A stretch of 64,000 nt of DNA from positions 734,711-798,710 of the forward strand of contig NC_018213.1 of NCBI RefSeq assembly GCF_000219625.1, in the 5' to 3' direction. The translations under genes were made by a program, and so were the position numbers. Below the pieces are notes generated by a model. The model did no database searches. It saw nothing but the letters and a program-made list of their open reading frames with translations, and was not told the origin of the DNA. The stretch is from Zymoseptoria tritici IPO323 (Eukaryota; Ascomycota; Dothideomycetes; Mycosphaerellales; Mycosphaerellaceae). Below, piece by piece: positions 23,470 through 34,499 of the stretch; position 1 is the first letter of the stretch, and each line of letters begins with the position of its first letter.

Positions 23470-25266
23470 TTATTCGGCTATGTCGCTGTCGCCGTCGCTA
23501 TCGTCGTCTAGTAGTATTACCTCCGGCTTAAAGTCTTGCTATAATATTACGCCCTTACGAGTCTAGCTATATAGTAAGGCGGTTGTCGATATAGTGTCTT
23601 CTTTAAGGCGGTTGCGGTAGCTTGTAACTATAAGGCTAGTCTTACTAAACAGCCGCTCTAGCTCGTTACTTATAGGCGGCGTAGTAAGTACGTCTAGTGC
23701 TATAGCTATTAATTAAGGCTATTTAAAGCGCTTATTCTACTACTACGCATATACGTCGCCGACATAGTAGTTAGACTCTATAGCGGTATAAAGCGACTAT
23801 TGCTTATCTACTGTTGCTGCCGGTCGTTTCTGCTTTATACGCGCCTTATTACTACTATTACCTATATTAAAGTCGTCCGGCTCGTCTTTATCGAGCACTC
23901 GGTAATAGCGTAGACCGCGTATACGTTGTAGTTGCGAGGCTAACTAAGAGGGTATAATATCGCTACTATCGTATACGTTGTTGCTATTAAATCTATTTAG
24001 CTACTACAAGTAGTAAGTCCACAACGCCTTTAATTCTACCTTCGCGTTAGCGATCTAGTCCTTCTTCGCACTCTACTTCTTTATAAGCTAGCCTATGTTA
24101 TAGCGTAGATAAAGCACGACTACTACGACGTAGATAGGTGTTATGTCTATAAGGGTGTAGTAAGCATCTAGCTTCTTCTACGCGAGGTTAACGTTCTAGC
24201 GGAAGTGGAACTCTTAGTCTAGCTTAGGTGCATAAGGATACTGCTCTATTACTGCCTTAGCGTTATCGACGCTATATAGCCGCTTTATGTCCTCGAAGTA
24301 ACTAAGCAGCTTCTTAAGCGTTAGCAACACTAGCTAGATCTAACTATGTTAACCGACCTTTCCTTAAAGGCGCAGTGTAGCCTAAGCGAGCAGCTTTAAG
24401 ATCTTTATATATTATATTAACACCTACTAATTCTCGTACGTAAGGCGGTTATTAAGGATCGTTGGTCGCTAGCGCTTCTAAGGGCGTTTATTAACCGGCT
24501 TATAGCTATGCTTATAGTTGTAGGATGTCTACGAAGGAGTTAGTAGAAGTGTCGATATTTAGTGTACGTTTACTAGCCTTATATGCGTGCTACTTAGTTA
24601 CGATCTGGAGCACGAATGCATTAAGGGGATTATGTAGCTTAATTGCACGCTCGATTATAGCATACAAGCTGTTCTAGCGTATGTCGTTGTCGCGAATAAG
24701 CTTATATATCGTCTTTATAACGGTGTAGTTATCTACGTCGGAGGGTAGCTACAAATAAGCGAGGATCTCCTTACGCTACGGCGAGATAAGGACGTATATA
24801 ATAATGTTGTAGAGCTTACTAATAGAGCCCTTCTTACGCTATGTTAGTAGCATCTCGAATGCCTTCTTACCGTCCTAATTAAGCTCTACTTCTAAAGAGT
24901 CGTCGTCCTTATAGCCGACTATATAAGCCTTCGCAACGAGGTTAAAGATGTAGCTAACGTAGCGCAGTCTCCTTTTAATAGGGTCGAAGCTATAGCCGAA
25001 TTTACCTACAAGAGTAGCTATGCACGTATCGTTGTTGCTTACATTGTTACTATAGAAGTAGCCGATCCGGTAGTAAGGAATAGAGAATTAGTATATAATT
25101 ATAATAGTGGTTTTAGCGATGTTAACACTGCTATAAGAGCTATAGTGTACAGGTAGGCTAAGGACGAAGTTCTAGAGCTTGCTAGTGTTGTCGATAAAGT
25201 GCGCTATAAGGCTATTAAGAGTAATGCTATTCGAGGACGTCTATATGTCTATTAAGAAGTAAATAA
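23470..25266 (-). pseudogene. hAT transposase, C-terminal part (RIP-broken)
   Basis: On the minus strand, about 23,705-23,555 reads as the hAT C-terminal dimerisation domain, with ALDVLTTPPISNELERLFSK followed by YRNRLKEDTIS. An acidic tail (DDDSDGDSD) ends at the stop 23,470-23,472. Upstream, 24.0-25.25 kb gives fragments of the catalytic core with RIP-type stops. The frame is cut at 25,266 by LINE C and resumes at 30,409. Confidence 0.82.
25252..25266. repeat. 15-bp target-site duplication of LINE C, left
   Basis: TTAAGAAGTAAATAA occurs here and again exactly at 30,409-30,423, on the two sides of LINE C. Confidence 0.9.
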
Positions 25267-25479
25267 TAATAATAAAGTCTTGTATTGCTGATCTATCCCT
25301 CTATGTAACTATGTATAGGGCAAGCAGCCTTCCCTAAATTTCACTAAGGGCAAAAAGCTATAGGCATAAAAACCCTCCTAATCTCTCTCTGCTTGTGTCT
25401 CCTAGGACTATTAGTAGACACCTTTTATTTTAGGTTCCTCTTTTGGACTCTAGAAGGATCTGTTATCCTATCCTCTTAC

Positions 25480-28400
25480 TAGGTTGTGTACCTAGGCTCC
25501 CTTAGCCCTCTCCTCTCGTTCCTGCTCCTCCTTAGCTAGTAGGAACTAGTCTAGGACTTCTTCCCTAATTATCTACTTTGCAATTGCCCTAAGACCCTTC
25601 TTTGTTAACATTATGCTTTTCTAGTTAGATGTACCTAGCTGCTAGAATGTTCTGTCTCTCCCCTAGAGGAGAGGGCAGAATATTACTATATGCTTTACTG
25701 TCTAAGCCTAACTTCTATAGCTACATTCTAGTGTCTTCCCTAGGACTCTTCTCTTTGTTAGGTAGGTATTAAATCTAATGTGCTTAGTCCTTATCTGTAT
25801 AGCAATTGTGCTCTGTGCTCTTATCTAGTTCTAATGTAGAGACCTTCCTTTTCCTCTATTTGTCTATGCTATAGGTAACCTCCTATTACTGTGTTGTCTC
25901 TTCTTTCTGACTTCTGCCTCCTATCTTGCTTTCTATCTCTCCTAAATAAAGGATCTGTTTAGGGGTATTCTATCTTAGTTTCCCCCCTCCTGTTAGAATT
26001 TTTCTAGGAGTCTTTCCTATACAGTTTCGTAGGGTGCCCTCTGGTTTCTTCGATGTCCTTGTCTTCTCTAGGCCCCCTGTTCCTAATTTAAGAGTGCCTA
26101 ACTTGCTACCTTTGTGTACCTCCCTACATCTCGCCTATCCTCCTTCCTTGCCTAGTTCAAAGTTAGTTGCTACACATATAGATTAAAGGGTAGTATCTCT
26201 GCCTCTTGTTAGAGTACTCCTAGTAGGACACTCTTGTATGCTCTAGTAATCCTTCTTAGGGCAGCATTTTAGACTGCTTTAAGCTCTTTTGTCTAGCTTT
26301 TAGATCCCTTCTGAACCCCTTCTACCTTTGCCTACACTTTATAGCTAAAGGCTATTGCTGGCCTTATAACTATAGTGTAGATGTGCCTAGCCTTCTGGAA
26401 GGATGCTCCCTAGGTTAATTAGCTAAGCCTATGTAGGGAGTTTATATGTAACTCTGCTTTCTCTGCAACTTTCCTAATATAGGGTTTCTATGTAAGTTTG
26501 GTGTCTATTTGCACTCTAAGAAGCCTAAGGTTAGGAACGGGTTTGCTATTAAATCCTTAGATGTTAGCTGTAGCTTGTAGGTTGTGTTTCCTTCTTAACC
26601 TTGTAAAGTGGATTAGTATGTACTTTTGTAGGGACTAGACTGCTCTATAAGTCTTTGCCTATTCTGCACATTTTTTATAGGCTCTCTTAAGTTTTCTGCA
26701 GTTCTCCTCTGTACTTTTTCTAAAGGCTAGAATGTTTGTATTATCTACAAAGCCTATTGCTAATACTCCTGTTTCTTTAATTAGAGGAAGTAGGGTTCTT
26801 GCAAAGTACAGGAAGAGGATAGGTAACATTATTAATCCTTAGGGGATTCCTGTATGCTAGGGCCTTAGTGTGTTAAGGTAGTTCCCTAGCCTAAGACATG
26901 TTGTCCTATCCTAAAGGAAGGATTCCACAAAGGCTACTAGGTTTGGCTGTATTTAGCACATTCTTAGGTAGTAGATTAGTCTTAGGTGTAAAACATTTGG
27001 GAAGGCCGCTAAGATGTCTAAATACAGCATTAAGGCTACATTCCCTAGGCCTTTTCCCCAGATAGAGTAGACCTGTTTAGTTACTAGCTCTAGTGCTAAT
27101 GTTGTTAACCTTTTTAGTCTTCCTCCTATCTAGTTTAGTAGGAACAGGTTTCTTTCCTTAGCGGCCCTGCTAAGCCTTGTCGCCATAAGGGCCTCTAGGA
27201 CTTTAGAGATTGTATTTAACAGGGCGATTAGTCTGTAGGCTCCTGCCTTTAAGTAGTCTGGTTTCTAGGGCTTCTTAAGGACTACTGTTGTAGATTCCTT
27301 AAAGGGCCTAGGGAGGTATCCTTGTACTATGCAGGCTTGCAGGAATAGTTGTAGGAGGTCTGCTAGCTCTTTCTTTGTCTTCTTTAGGAATAGGTTTAGG
27401 ATCTGATCTAGTCCTAGTGCCTTGTTTAGTGCAAGCCTCTAGATTGTTGCTAGGATTTCTCCCTAGGTAATTATATAGTCTATAGGGATTAGGGCTAGTA
27501 TAGATCCTATTATGTCTGTAAGGTCTACCTCTGTCGGCTAAGGGAAGAACTCCTCTATAAGGGCCTTAGCCTTCCTAGATATTGTTGTCTAGAGGAGTCC
27601 AGCCTTGTTCTTAATACCTAGGAACTAGGGAAGAGAGGGTCCTTTGTTTGCCCTTTCTCTTGCCTACCTTGTAAACTTTTATATCTTGCTCTAATCCTTT
27701 AAGATCTCTGTAACTGTTTTCCTCTAAGCTAGGTTCCCGCTCCTTTTAATGTACCTCTTCTTTGCATATGCAGTTCTAAGTGCAAGTAGGTGGTTTAGGA
27801 GGGATTTGTTCTCCCTCCAGGCTCTCCTAGCCTTCCTCGCTCTCTTAACCAGCCTAGTGCTTTCCTGGTCCTAACTTATCTTTGCGTATAGTAAGGGTCG
27901 GGCTTGTGGTACCAGCTCCTTAACTAGCTGCTAGATTGTCCTCTAAAGCTAGAGTGCCTATTAGTCTAGGCTCTGCTTTCCCTCTGTAGGTAGCTGTTTA
28001 GCCTCTCCCTTTGCTTCTAGGATCTTAGATCTAATTTGTTCCTATAGTACCTTCTTCTACTGTAGCCTTTTCTGGTTCTCTTGCTCTATAATGCCTTAGG
28101 TAAAGAGTAATGTCTAGATTAGAAGGTAGTCTAACCCTGTTTCTAATTTAGTGCAGGTCCTGCATTGTGTTATCTAGTCCTGGATTTCCTTTGTCCTAAA
28201 GACCAAGTTAAGGGTTTAAATGCTTAGTCCTCTCTCCTATGTTGTTGTACCTAGTTCTAGGAGGAGCTGCATATTAGCCTGTTCTACCGTCTTAATTAGG
28301 TAGTCTGCAGCCTAGTGCTAGTTTGTTGCTGTTTGTGCTCCCTACTTCTAATAATGTAGATTAAAGTCCCTAACTAGGATGTGCTAGTTTTCCTTTGTGT

Positions 28401-28800
28401 CCTAGAGAGCCTTCCTAACTTCCTAGAGGGTACCTAGGTCTCTGCCTGTTATTAGGCTACTTAGGTTGTAGCAGTTTAAGATGTAGAGTTTTGGCTCTGT
28501 CTGGAGGAGGGTAATCCTAATTAGGTCCTTACAAATTAGCCAGGCTTCCTAGGTTTCTGGCTGCAGTTCCTTTAATACATATGTAACAACTCTTAGTGTC
28601 TCTCCTTCTGGAACTATTGTGTAGTATCCTAGGTATTGCTTAACATTCCCTCTAGTAGAGGTGTTTACCTATAGTTCCTAGATTGCAACAATATAGTAGG
28701 TTCTTAGGTTTATTTGTTGCATAAATAGGGTTTAGATCTGGTTGCTACTCTTGTTTGTGTTGTACTATAGGATGTTAAGTTCCTTTAGTGTGTTATTTAT
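25480..28800 (-). pseudogene. LINE C ORF2: endonuclease and reverse transcriptase (broken)
   Basis: On the minus strand, about 28,780-28,000 reads as an apurinic-type endonuclease: ILQYNTNKSSNQIQTLF at the start, later the IQELQV block and a RDFNLHYQ-like catalytic stretch. The reverse transcriptase follows, with its catalytic box read as FVDN at 26,740-26,751 where FVDD is expected, consistent with a G-to-A change at the second Asp. A Cys/His C-terminal motif (QTVKHIVIFCP) lies near 25,690-25,650. Stops, mostly TAG, interrupt all parts. The element could not move by itself. Confidence 0.8.
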
Positions 28801-28849
28801 CCTGTGTTAGGAAGAAGTAGTCCTTAATGTCGCTCTCTCCTATTTCTAG

Positions 28850-30364
28850 GTCCTCCTGTCCGGGGTCCTGGGCTTGGTCCTGCTGCTGCATTCCTGCTTG
28901 TACCTAGGGTGCTTGTTAGTAGCCCTCCTATGTAGAGCTCCTTAGCATTATGTTAATCTTGTTGGCCTAGCTTTGTCCTACTTTTAGGATAGCTCTTAGT
29001 CTCCCTGCTAGATTCCTAATCTAGTTGCCTTTAGTTTGCTTACTGTCGATAGGGCTAGCCCTTCTTTTCCTTGTGTTTGTTAGTTGCACTGTTGTCCAAC
29101 TCTCCTCCGGCTGGGTTTAGGAGGGTTTCCTATATAATCCCTAGGCTATAATGCTCCTAAACTGCCTTGCCTTTAAGATTGCCGCTTGCTTAAATTTGCA
29201 GGTTGCTAACTAAGATAGGTGCTCCCTCTAGCAGTTGCTACACCTTGCTTTAGTCTCCTTACATATATCTGTTCTGTAGTTTCCTAAGCACTTTCTACAG
29301 GTTTGTGTGCCTCTACAGTGCTTTGCAATGTGTCCAAACTATCTACAGTTAAGGCATTATGTTAGTCTCTAGTGTAGGTAGAACTCTTCTACAACTAGAA
29401 TGTTCCCTTAGAGAACCAGTCCCTTAGTAACGATTTCCTTTGCCTATGCTGTGTTCTGGACATTTAGGATTAAGGAAGAGAAGTCCTTACCTTCCCTTCC
29501 CTTTTTGCTTTTTAGCTATCCTGCTCTAAGGACTTTTAGGTGTAGGTAGAGTCTTCTATTCTCCTCCTTAATTTAAGTGTTTATTCCCTAACTCTTAGTA
29601 TTAATAGTCTAGATCTTAATACTATGTACTAGCACTTAGAAGAGCTGCACTATAGCTTTAGCACTAGGGTATTTGTCCTAGGCCTACTTAAGGTCCCTTT
29701 CCAGCCTTTCCTAGGAGCTCTAGCTATAGGTAAAAACCCTAATGTCTCCGCTTTCTAGCTTCTTTACTGCTAGCACTGCTAGGTCTTTTAACTCCCTAAC
29801 AATCTCTATGCTTGTCTTCTTCTGGATCTCTTCTCTTTCTGCTAGGTTCTAGATCTTAAGGAGGAAGTAGTAGCTTTAGGGTAGGGCTAGCTTTGTGTAC
29901 ACCTGGCTAGATGTCTGTTGTTTAGGGAGGGCTGCAGCTTGTGCCTAGGTCTTTAGCTAGGTAGCCTAGATAGTCTTCTAGATTTCCTAGACTCTCTAGA
30001 TAACTGTCTGCCCTTAGAGAGTATGTAGGAGGGTAGTTTGTGCCCTCTAGAGGAGGGAGAGGAGGAGAGACTTTAGGGTTTCCTCCTAGGGGGAGGATAG
30101 GACCTTTGCTACTTCACTAGTTAGTTTTTGCATGTCCTTGTTAATTTCTAACTGTATTTGCAGCTCCTTAAGGTGCTGCTAATGGCCTTTTAGGCCTTTT
30201 AAGTAGTTTAGGGTAGTTAGGGGGGCTTGGGAAGGCGGAGGATAGTCCCCTCCTCCTTCCTTTACTCCCTAACCTCCCTGAATGTTTTGCCTCCTCTAAG
30301 GGTGGACTGCTGCGTGTTAAGAGGCCTGGAGGCCTCTCTGTTCGTGTGGTGGCTGCGTTGGCAT
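28850..30364 (-). pseudogene. LINE C ORF1: Gag-like protein with zinc knuckles (broken)
   Basis: The likely start is the ATG at 30,362-30,364 on the minus strand; a stop appears 16 codons later, so it is broken early. Near 29,360-29,220 the frame reads CLNCR-FGHIAKHC, then CRKCLGN...C and CSNC-REH, which is a run of CCHC-type zinc knuckles as in Gag-like ORF1 proteins of Tad1-clade LINEs. It would bind element RNA. A low-complexity Gln-rich stretch follows near 28,900. Confidence 0.75.
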
Positions 30365-30408
30365 GATTTTTTCCAGTACTAGCTATATGGCATATAATAT
30401 ACGTATAT

Positions 30409-30759
30409 TTAAGAAGTAAATAAGGCCGAGCGCTGTTACGAGCAGCTTAGTTACAACACCGAGGAAACTATTATATACCTTGTGCAGCTACCGGCTTATA
30501 GTCGTATAATCTAGCAGCGTTCTTTTAACTATTAGATTAAGGTAGATTAGCATCTCTCTAAACTTAAGGTTATTAACCTTACGGAAGGGGATTAAGCAGA
30601 AGATAATCTATTAAAGAAGCATAGCCTTAAAGTAACTAGCATTAAACGTAGCTGCAATGCGACTAATAGTAATATAGTTAGTCTCGAGAGGTAGTCTAAA
30701 CATGTCTGTTACCTTACGCTTCCTTAGGGATTGTAGTACTTCTGCTATTATTACTCCGT
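30409..30759 (-). pseudogene. hAT transposase, middle fragment between two LINEs
   Basis: This segment of hAT coding sequence is RIP-mutated. Its left edge is the LINE C target duplication (30,409-30,423) and its right edge is the LINE A target duplication ATTATTACTCCGT (30,747-30,759). It continues from 25,266 on one side to 32,465 on the other. Confidence 0.65.
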
Positions 30760-32464
30760 TTGTTTGTTTGTTTGTTTGTTTGTTCCATTTACGTCCTGTA
30801 GGAGTCTATGACTATGTAGGACGGCTGTCTCGCGACAGCAGTCTATCTATGTACAATCGTTGTTCTCTCGTATCTCTTAACCTTAGGGAAAGACCCGTGC
30901 CTAGGGTAGTAGCAAGCTAGTATCGAAGGACTTTAAAGAAAGACAAATAAGGAAAAGTAAAAGGAGTGTAGGCTAGACGGTCTCGTCTTCGCCTCTTGCT
31001 AGGTGCCAGGACCTAGAAGCAATCTTTGTATCCGAGAGAAAGGTGGTAAGGTGTTTCCGGAGTTCCTTATCTTCTACTATTTCTAGTAGAGATTGTGCTT
31101 GTCGTAGCAGTAGTAGCCTAAATACATCGTAGATAGGGCAGCTACATACGAGGTGTTCTGCTATTTCTCGTCGTCCGTAAGGGCAGTCTGGCGTCGTTGC
31201 GTGTCCAAAGCGATAGAGATAGGACTTTAGGTATCCGTGTCCTAATAGGATAGTATAGAAGGCACTAGTTAAAGCGCGTCTTCCTCCTATTCTATGTTTT
31301 CCTGGCGAGCTCTATGGAAATCGACTAAGGTAGCTATTTGTATTCCTAGGTACCTTATTAATCTCCCATTGTCTTGCTATTTCGTATCGGGTTTTCCAGA
31401 CGCTAAAGAGATCGTCTTTTGCGTAGTTAGCCCTCTCGTGTTCTACGAAATGCTTGTATTGTCGGAGTCGATAACAGAGTAGTTGTATCTGTGTTCTCTG
31501 TCGTTTTTGCGGAAGTATCTCTCTCGAGTCCTCGTGTCGGACTTCTCGCGTATCCGAAGGCGCGCTTTGGATAGCGAGTCTTACGGGGTGGTTTTCGGGT
31601 AGCTTTGCTGCGCGTAGAGAGTATAAAATTAACTGTCTCTCTAGGCGTAGATCCGGGGGGAAGAGATTTGACTCTACTTCGGACGGGATGTTTGGGGCGG
31701 TACGGAAAACGCCTAGGATCTTTCTACAAGCTTTACTTTGTAGAGATACTAGAGGTTTTATGCTCTTTTTCGACCGCTACCAAACCGGGGCCCCGTAGTC
31801 TGCTATTGTAGTAACGCAGGCTAGGTAGATCTTTCTTAACGATATAGAAGATAGACCGCGTTCGGTATTTGCTAGTCTTTCTAATCGATAGAATGCTGCT
31901 TATGCTTGTGCCGATCTTATTGCAATGTGCTCCTTAAAGGTAAGACCGGCATCTAGCCAAATCCTAAGCTACCTTATCGCTTTCTTCGCCGGGCGAACAA
32001 TATCGCCGTTTGGAAGAATTACCGGGCAATCGGACCCTTTCCCTTTCGAGAAGTGTACTAGGTCTGTCTTTGCTAGGTCGAAAGCAATCGAGTTCTTCTT
32101 TCCTAGGTCTATTAGCCTTCTTGCCTTACGTTCTAGTACCTTAGAGTTCTTCTTAAGGGACGTAGACGAGGTAGATAGTCTAATGTCGTCGACGTAGGAA
32201 CTGGGAGTAACTCCTTGTAGCGAGAAGAATATGTCGCGCGTATAGATAAGAAAGAGGATAGGAGACATCGGGCTGCCTTGCGGAACGCCGATCTCTACGT
32301 CCTGGAATTCCTGTATCTGTCCGTCGAATGCTATTCGTAGGCGTCTATTGCTTATAAACGACTGAACCCAACGTATAAGGCTGTGCGGAAGCCTTAACTG
32401 GATCATTATTCTTAACAGTCGGTTCTTTGCAACGTGGTCGTATGCTCCTCTTACGTCGAGGAAG
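30760..32464 (-). mobile_element. LINE family A, 5'-truncated copy inside the hAT, least mutated
   Basis: The 3' 1.7 kb of LINE A, minus strand, with its GTTT tail at 30,760-30,784. It is flanked by the 13-bp duplication ATTATTACTCCGT (30,747-30,759 and 32,465-32,477). It keeps many TpG sites that are TpA in the other copies, so it is probably the youngest or least exposed to RIP. It lacks ORF1, the endonuclease and part of the reverse transcriptase. Confidence 0.9.
30973..32464 (-). pseudogene. LINE A ORF2 C-terminal part (truncated)
   Basis: This holds the second half of the reverse transcriptase and the C-terminal domain. From 32,406 to 31,969 the frame is open for 145 codons and contains GVPQGSPMSPILFLIYTRDI and the intact catalytic box YVDDIRLST, the best-preserved reverse transcriptase stretch in the window. 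Beyond 31,969 stops appear. The stop codon of ORF2 is at 30,973-30,975. Truncation at 32,464 is the usual outcome of incomplete reverse transcription. Confidence 0.85.
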
Positions 32465-33100
32465 ATTATTACTCCGTGTTTATTAAGCTAGTGCACTACC
32501 TTTAGATAATTACTAGCACTACTCGTCTAAGAGCTCGTCTAATACTTATATAGTATGCTAGATCTCTTCTAATAACAAGTCCTATAGAGCTACTACTCTA
32601 CCGTCTTGCCCTTATTGTCTATCTTATTAAGCCGATAGCTATACTGCTATACCTAGGAGTCCTTATTAAGGGAAGAAACGGCGATAGTAAAGCTATAAAG
32701 CGACGGCCGCGTAAGATCGAGGCCCTCGTAGCTACGGATCGGTGTAGTAGCTAGCGCTTAAGCTACGTAACTAAGGTAGTCGTTCGTACGTTAAAACTCG
32801 GTAGGGATCGGTAGTTCTAAGGGAGCGATAGACGCGGTAAGGACACTATCGGCGGCTTCGGAGTCGAGGATATACTATAGGAACGGCGATACGTTTAATA
32901 ATGCCGCGTAAGATAAAGGAGGGCGTAATATAGTAGTGTTGTTAATAGTAAAGTATAAGGAATAAGGCTCGAGAATTAGAGTTTGACGGTACGGCTTAGC
33001 ATCTCCGACGCTAGTATTATTAACATATTACGGTAACTATTTAAATATAATCCTAATGTACTATTATAACAAAAAGTAGTTTATTAGAAAGCGCAAAGAC
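32465..33100 (-). pseudogene. hAT transposase, N-terminal part (RIP-broken)
   Basis: This is hAT sequence upstream of the LINE A insertion. Near 32,510-32,465 the minus strand reads a short LNKHGVII-type motif in continuity with the fragment ending at 30,759. The rest contains several stops and I could not make out the zinc finger expected at a hAT N-terminus. The exact start is not determined. Confidence 0.5.
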
Positions 33101-33898
33101 TACGCTTAAATGCAAATTAAAAATTATGTTAATGTAGTAAGTATTAAGAATAGAGTTAGTATAATAGCTGTTTAGTTATTAAATGTCGAGAGATTGCTGT
33201 AGCTAAAACTCTAATTCTTAATCCTAAAACCTTATAATATTTCTAGCTTCGATAACTCTATAACTACATACCCGATAATACTTATTCTTTTTTTGTAGGA
33301 GAGCGCTAGTCGAGATCTCTACGATACGCTTACTTAAAATGTAATGTGCGGGTTTTCTAGTAGAGAAATCTAGTATTAGGAAATATGTGACGTTAGATTA
33401 GAGCTAAGATGCGGCTCTACGCTAGCATATGCGCGGATCCCCCGCGTTTCGGCTGCTCCCTAACTAATAGAATTAATCGATTTATAGGGCTCCGCAATTA
33501 GGGTTTAAGCTTAGGTTTACAACTTCTTCGAATTAACCCTAACCTACACCTTTATAACAATACTACCCTTACTAACGCTAACAACACCCTTAAACCACTC
33601 GGATTAACTAATCCTTAGCTATACCGATTAACTAATCCTTTAAAATCGCTCCGCCTGCGGCGCGCTGGCCTCCGGCGGTGCCTGTAGTAGGCTGGCTACA
33701 CCGGCTAATCCATCCTTAATCGATCCTTAATCTACTAATCTATTACTAATCTACTAATCTACCGGATTAATTAATGCGATAGCATTAATTAATCCTTACT
33801 ATAGCGATTGAATTGGTCTATCAATCAATCCTGGCCATAGCGTCAATCCATCAATCCAACCCCTTCGGGGATAGGTCGATTGATTGTTCACCACTCTG
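33100..33898. repeat. hAT 5' non-coding region, right subterminal repeats and terminal repeat
   Basis: 33,100-33,590 is AT-rich with no coding trace. 33,590-33,876 holds many GGATTAACTAATCC and AATCTACTAATC-type repeats, partly inverted. The terminal repeat occupies 33,877-33,898. Confidence 0.65.
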
Positions 33899-34111
33899 GT
33901 TGACGGGTCGAAGAGCGATTCCGGCCCAGGTTAAGGCCCATCCCATGAGCAGGAAGGCTGATAATGCCCATGACAGCAATGCCGACAAGTCGTATCTCCT
34001 CCGTCTGAGTTGGCCGCCGCATTGTTCACAAAGCGGATGCAAGTGCTCATACACGCCCTTTGCATCGGAAGGACCGCGTTCGGCTCCTTGTTGAAACGTT
34101 GAATGGGCCAT
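33899..34111 (-). pseudogene. UstYa/DUF3328-type oxidase, 5' part of exon 1, cut by hAT insertion
   Basis: The gene starts at the ATG 34,111-34,109 on the minus strand. This piece gives 71 residues: a charged cytosolic N-terminus with an RRRR motif at about 36-39, then one membrane helix at about 46-67 (LLSWALSAFLLMGWALTWAG). The frame ends in the hAT target duplication GTTGACGG (33,899-33,906) and continues in phase at 22,892 on the other side of the transposon. As it stands the frame runs into the hAT and stops at 33,851, so at best it makes an 86-residue membrane stub without catalytic motifs. Its promoter is probably shared with the divergent gene at 34,500. Confidence 0.82.
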
Positions 34112-34499
34112 TATCGTAGTGTCAGCGGAGCGTACCCTGCGCTCAGGTGTGTCTTTCCTCTAGGGAGTTCGAGAGGCCCGTTCGCGGACGAGCACCCGGT
34201 GCGTGTTTGTCGGACGCATTGTGAAATGTCGTGTCGGACGGCTTACGAGATCCAACGTCTGAGGTGGCGAAATTCGTAAGACGTGCAAAGTCGTGCTTCT
34301 TCGCATCATCAGTCAGCTTCGAGTTACTTCTTACGTGATGTTCATGACCTTAGAGAATCCTCGGAATGAAAACCGAACGAGACAGTATGAACGTCCTGGT
34401 ATTCCGGGAGTTGTGCAATCTGGAGTGAAAGTCTGAAGAACACCTCCCAAGAGAAACGAGGGATCGGACCGTCCACCACTGGATCGTTTCCACTTCACC
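34112..34499. promoter_or_regulatory. Probable bidirectional promoter between the UstYa-type gene and the HXXHC membrane protein gene
   Basis: 388 bp separate two divergent start codons. The 9-bp direct repeat TGTCGGACG occurs at 34,208-34,216 and 34,232-34,240; a CGG core twice at fixed spacing is what a Zn2Cys6 regulator could recognise. That these are binding sites is inference. Composition is normal, without RIP bias. Confidence 0.4.

Larger units (their letters stand above)
25267..30408 (-). mobile_element. LINE family C (Tad1-like), full-length, CpG-poor
   Basis: A non-LTR retrotransposon of 5.14 kb lies on the minus strand inside the hAT, bracketed by a perfect 15-bp target duplication. 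Its 3' tail is a short TTA/TAT repeat at 25,267-25,275, unlike the AAAC tails of LINEs A and B. ORF1 with zinc knuckles lies at 30.36-28.85 kb and ORF2 at 28.8-25.5 kb. Its composition differs from all neighbours: CpG is nearly absent while TpG remains common. Stop codons at Trp and Gln positions show that it is also mutated. Confidence 0.9.
22893..33898 (-). mobile_element. hAT DNA transposon carrying nested LINE insertions
   Basis: The element has 22-bp perfect terminal inverted repeats beginning CAGAGTGGTGAACA (22,893-22,914 and 33,877-33,898) and exact 8-bp duplications GTTGACGG outside them. Just inside both ends are arrays of ATTAATC/GATTAATA-type short repeats, typical of hAT transposase binding sites. 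The transposase is coded on the minus strand and is split by LINE C and a truncated LINE A. Without these and one copy of each of their duplications the hAT would be about 4.1 kb. Its coding part is RIP-mutated. It inserted into exon 1 of a UstYa-type gene. Confidence 0.93.
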
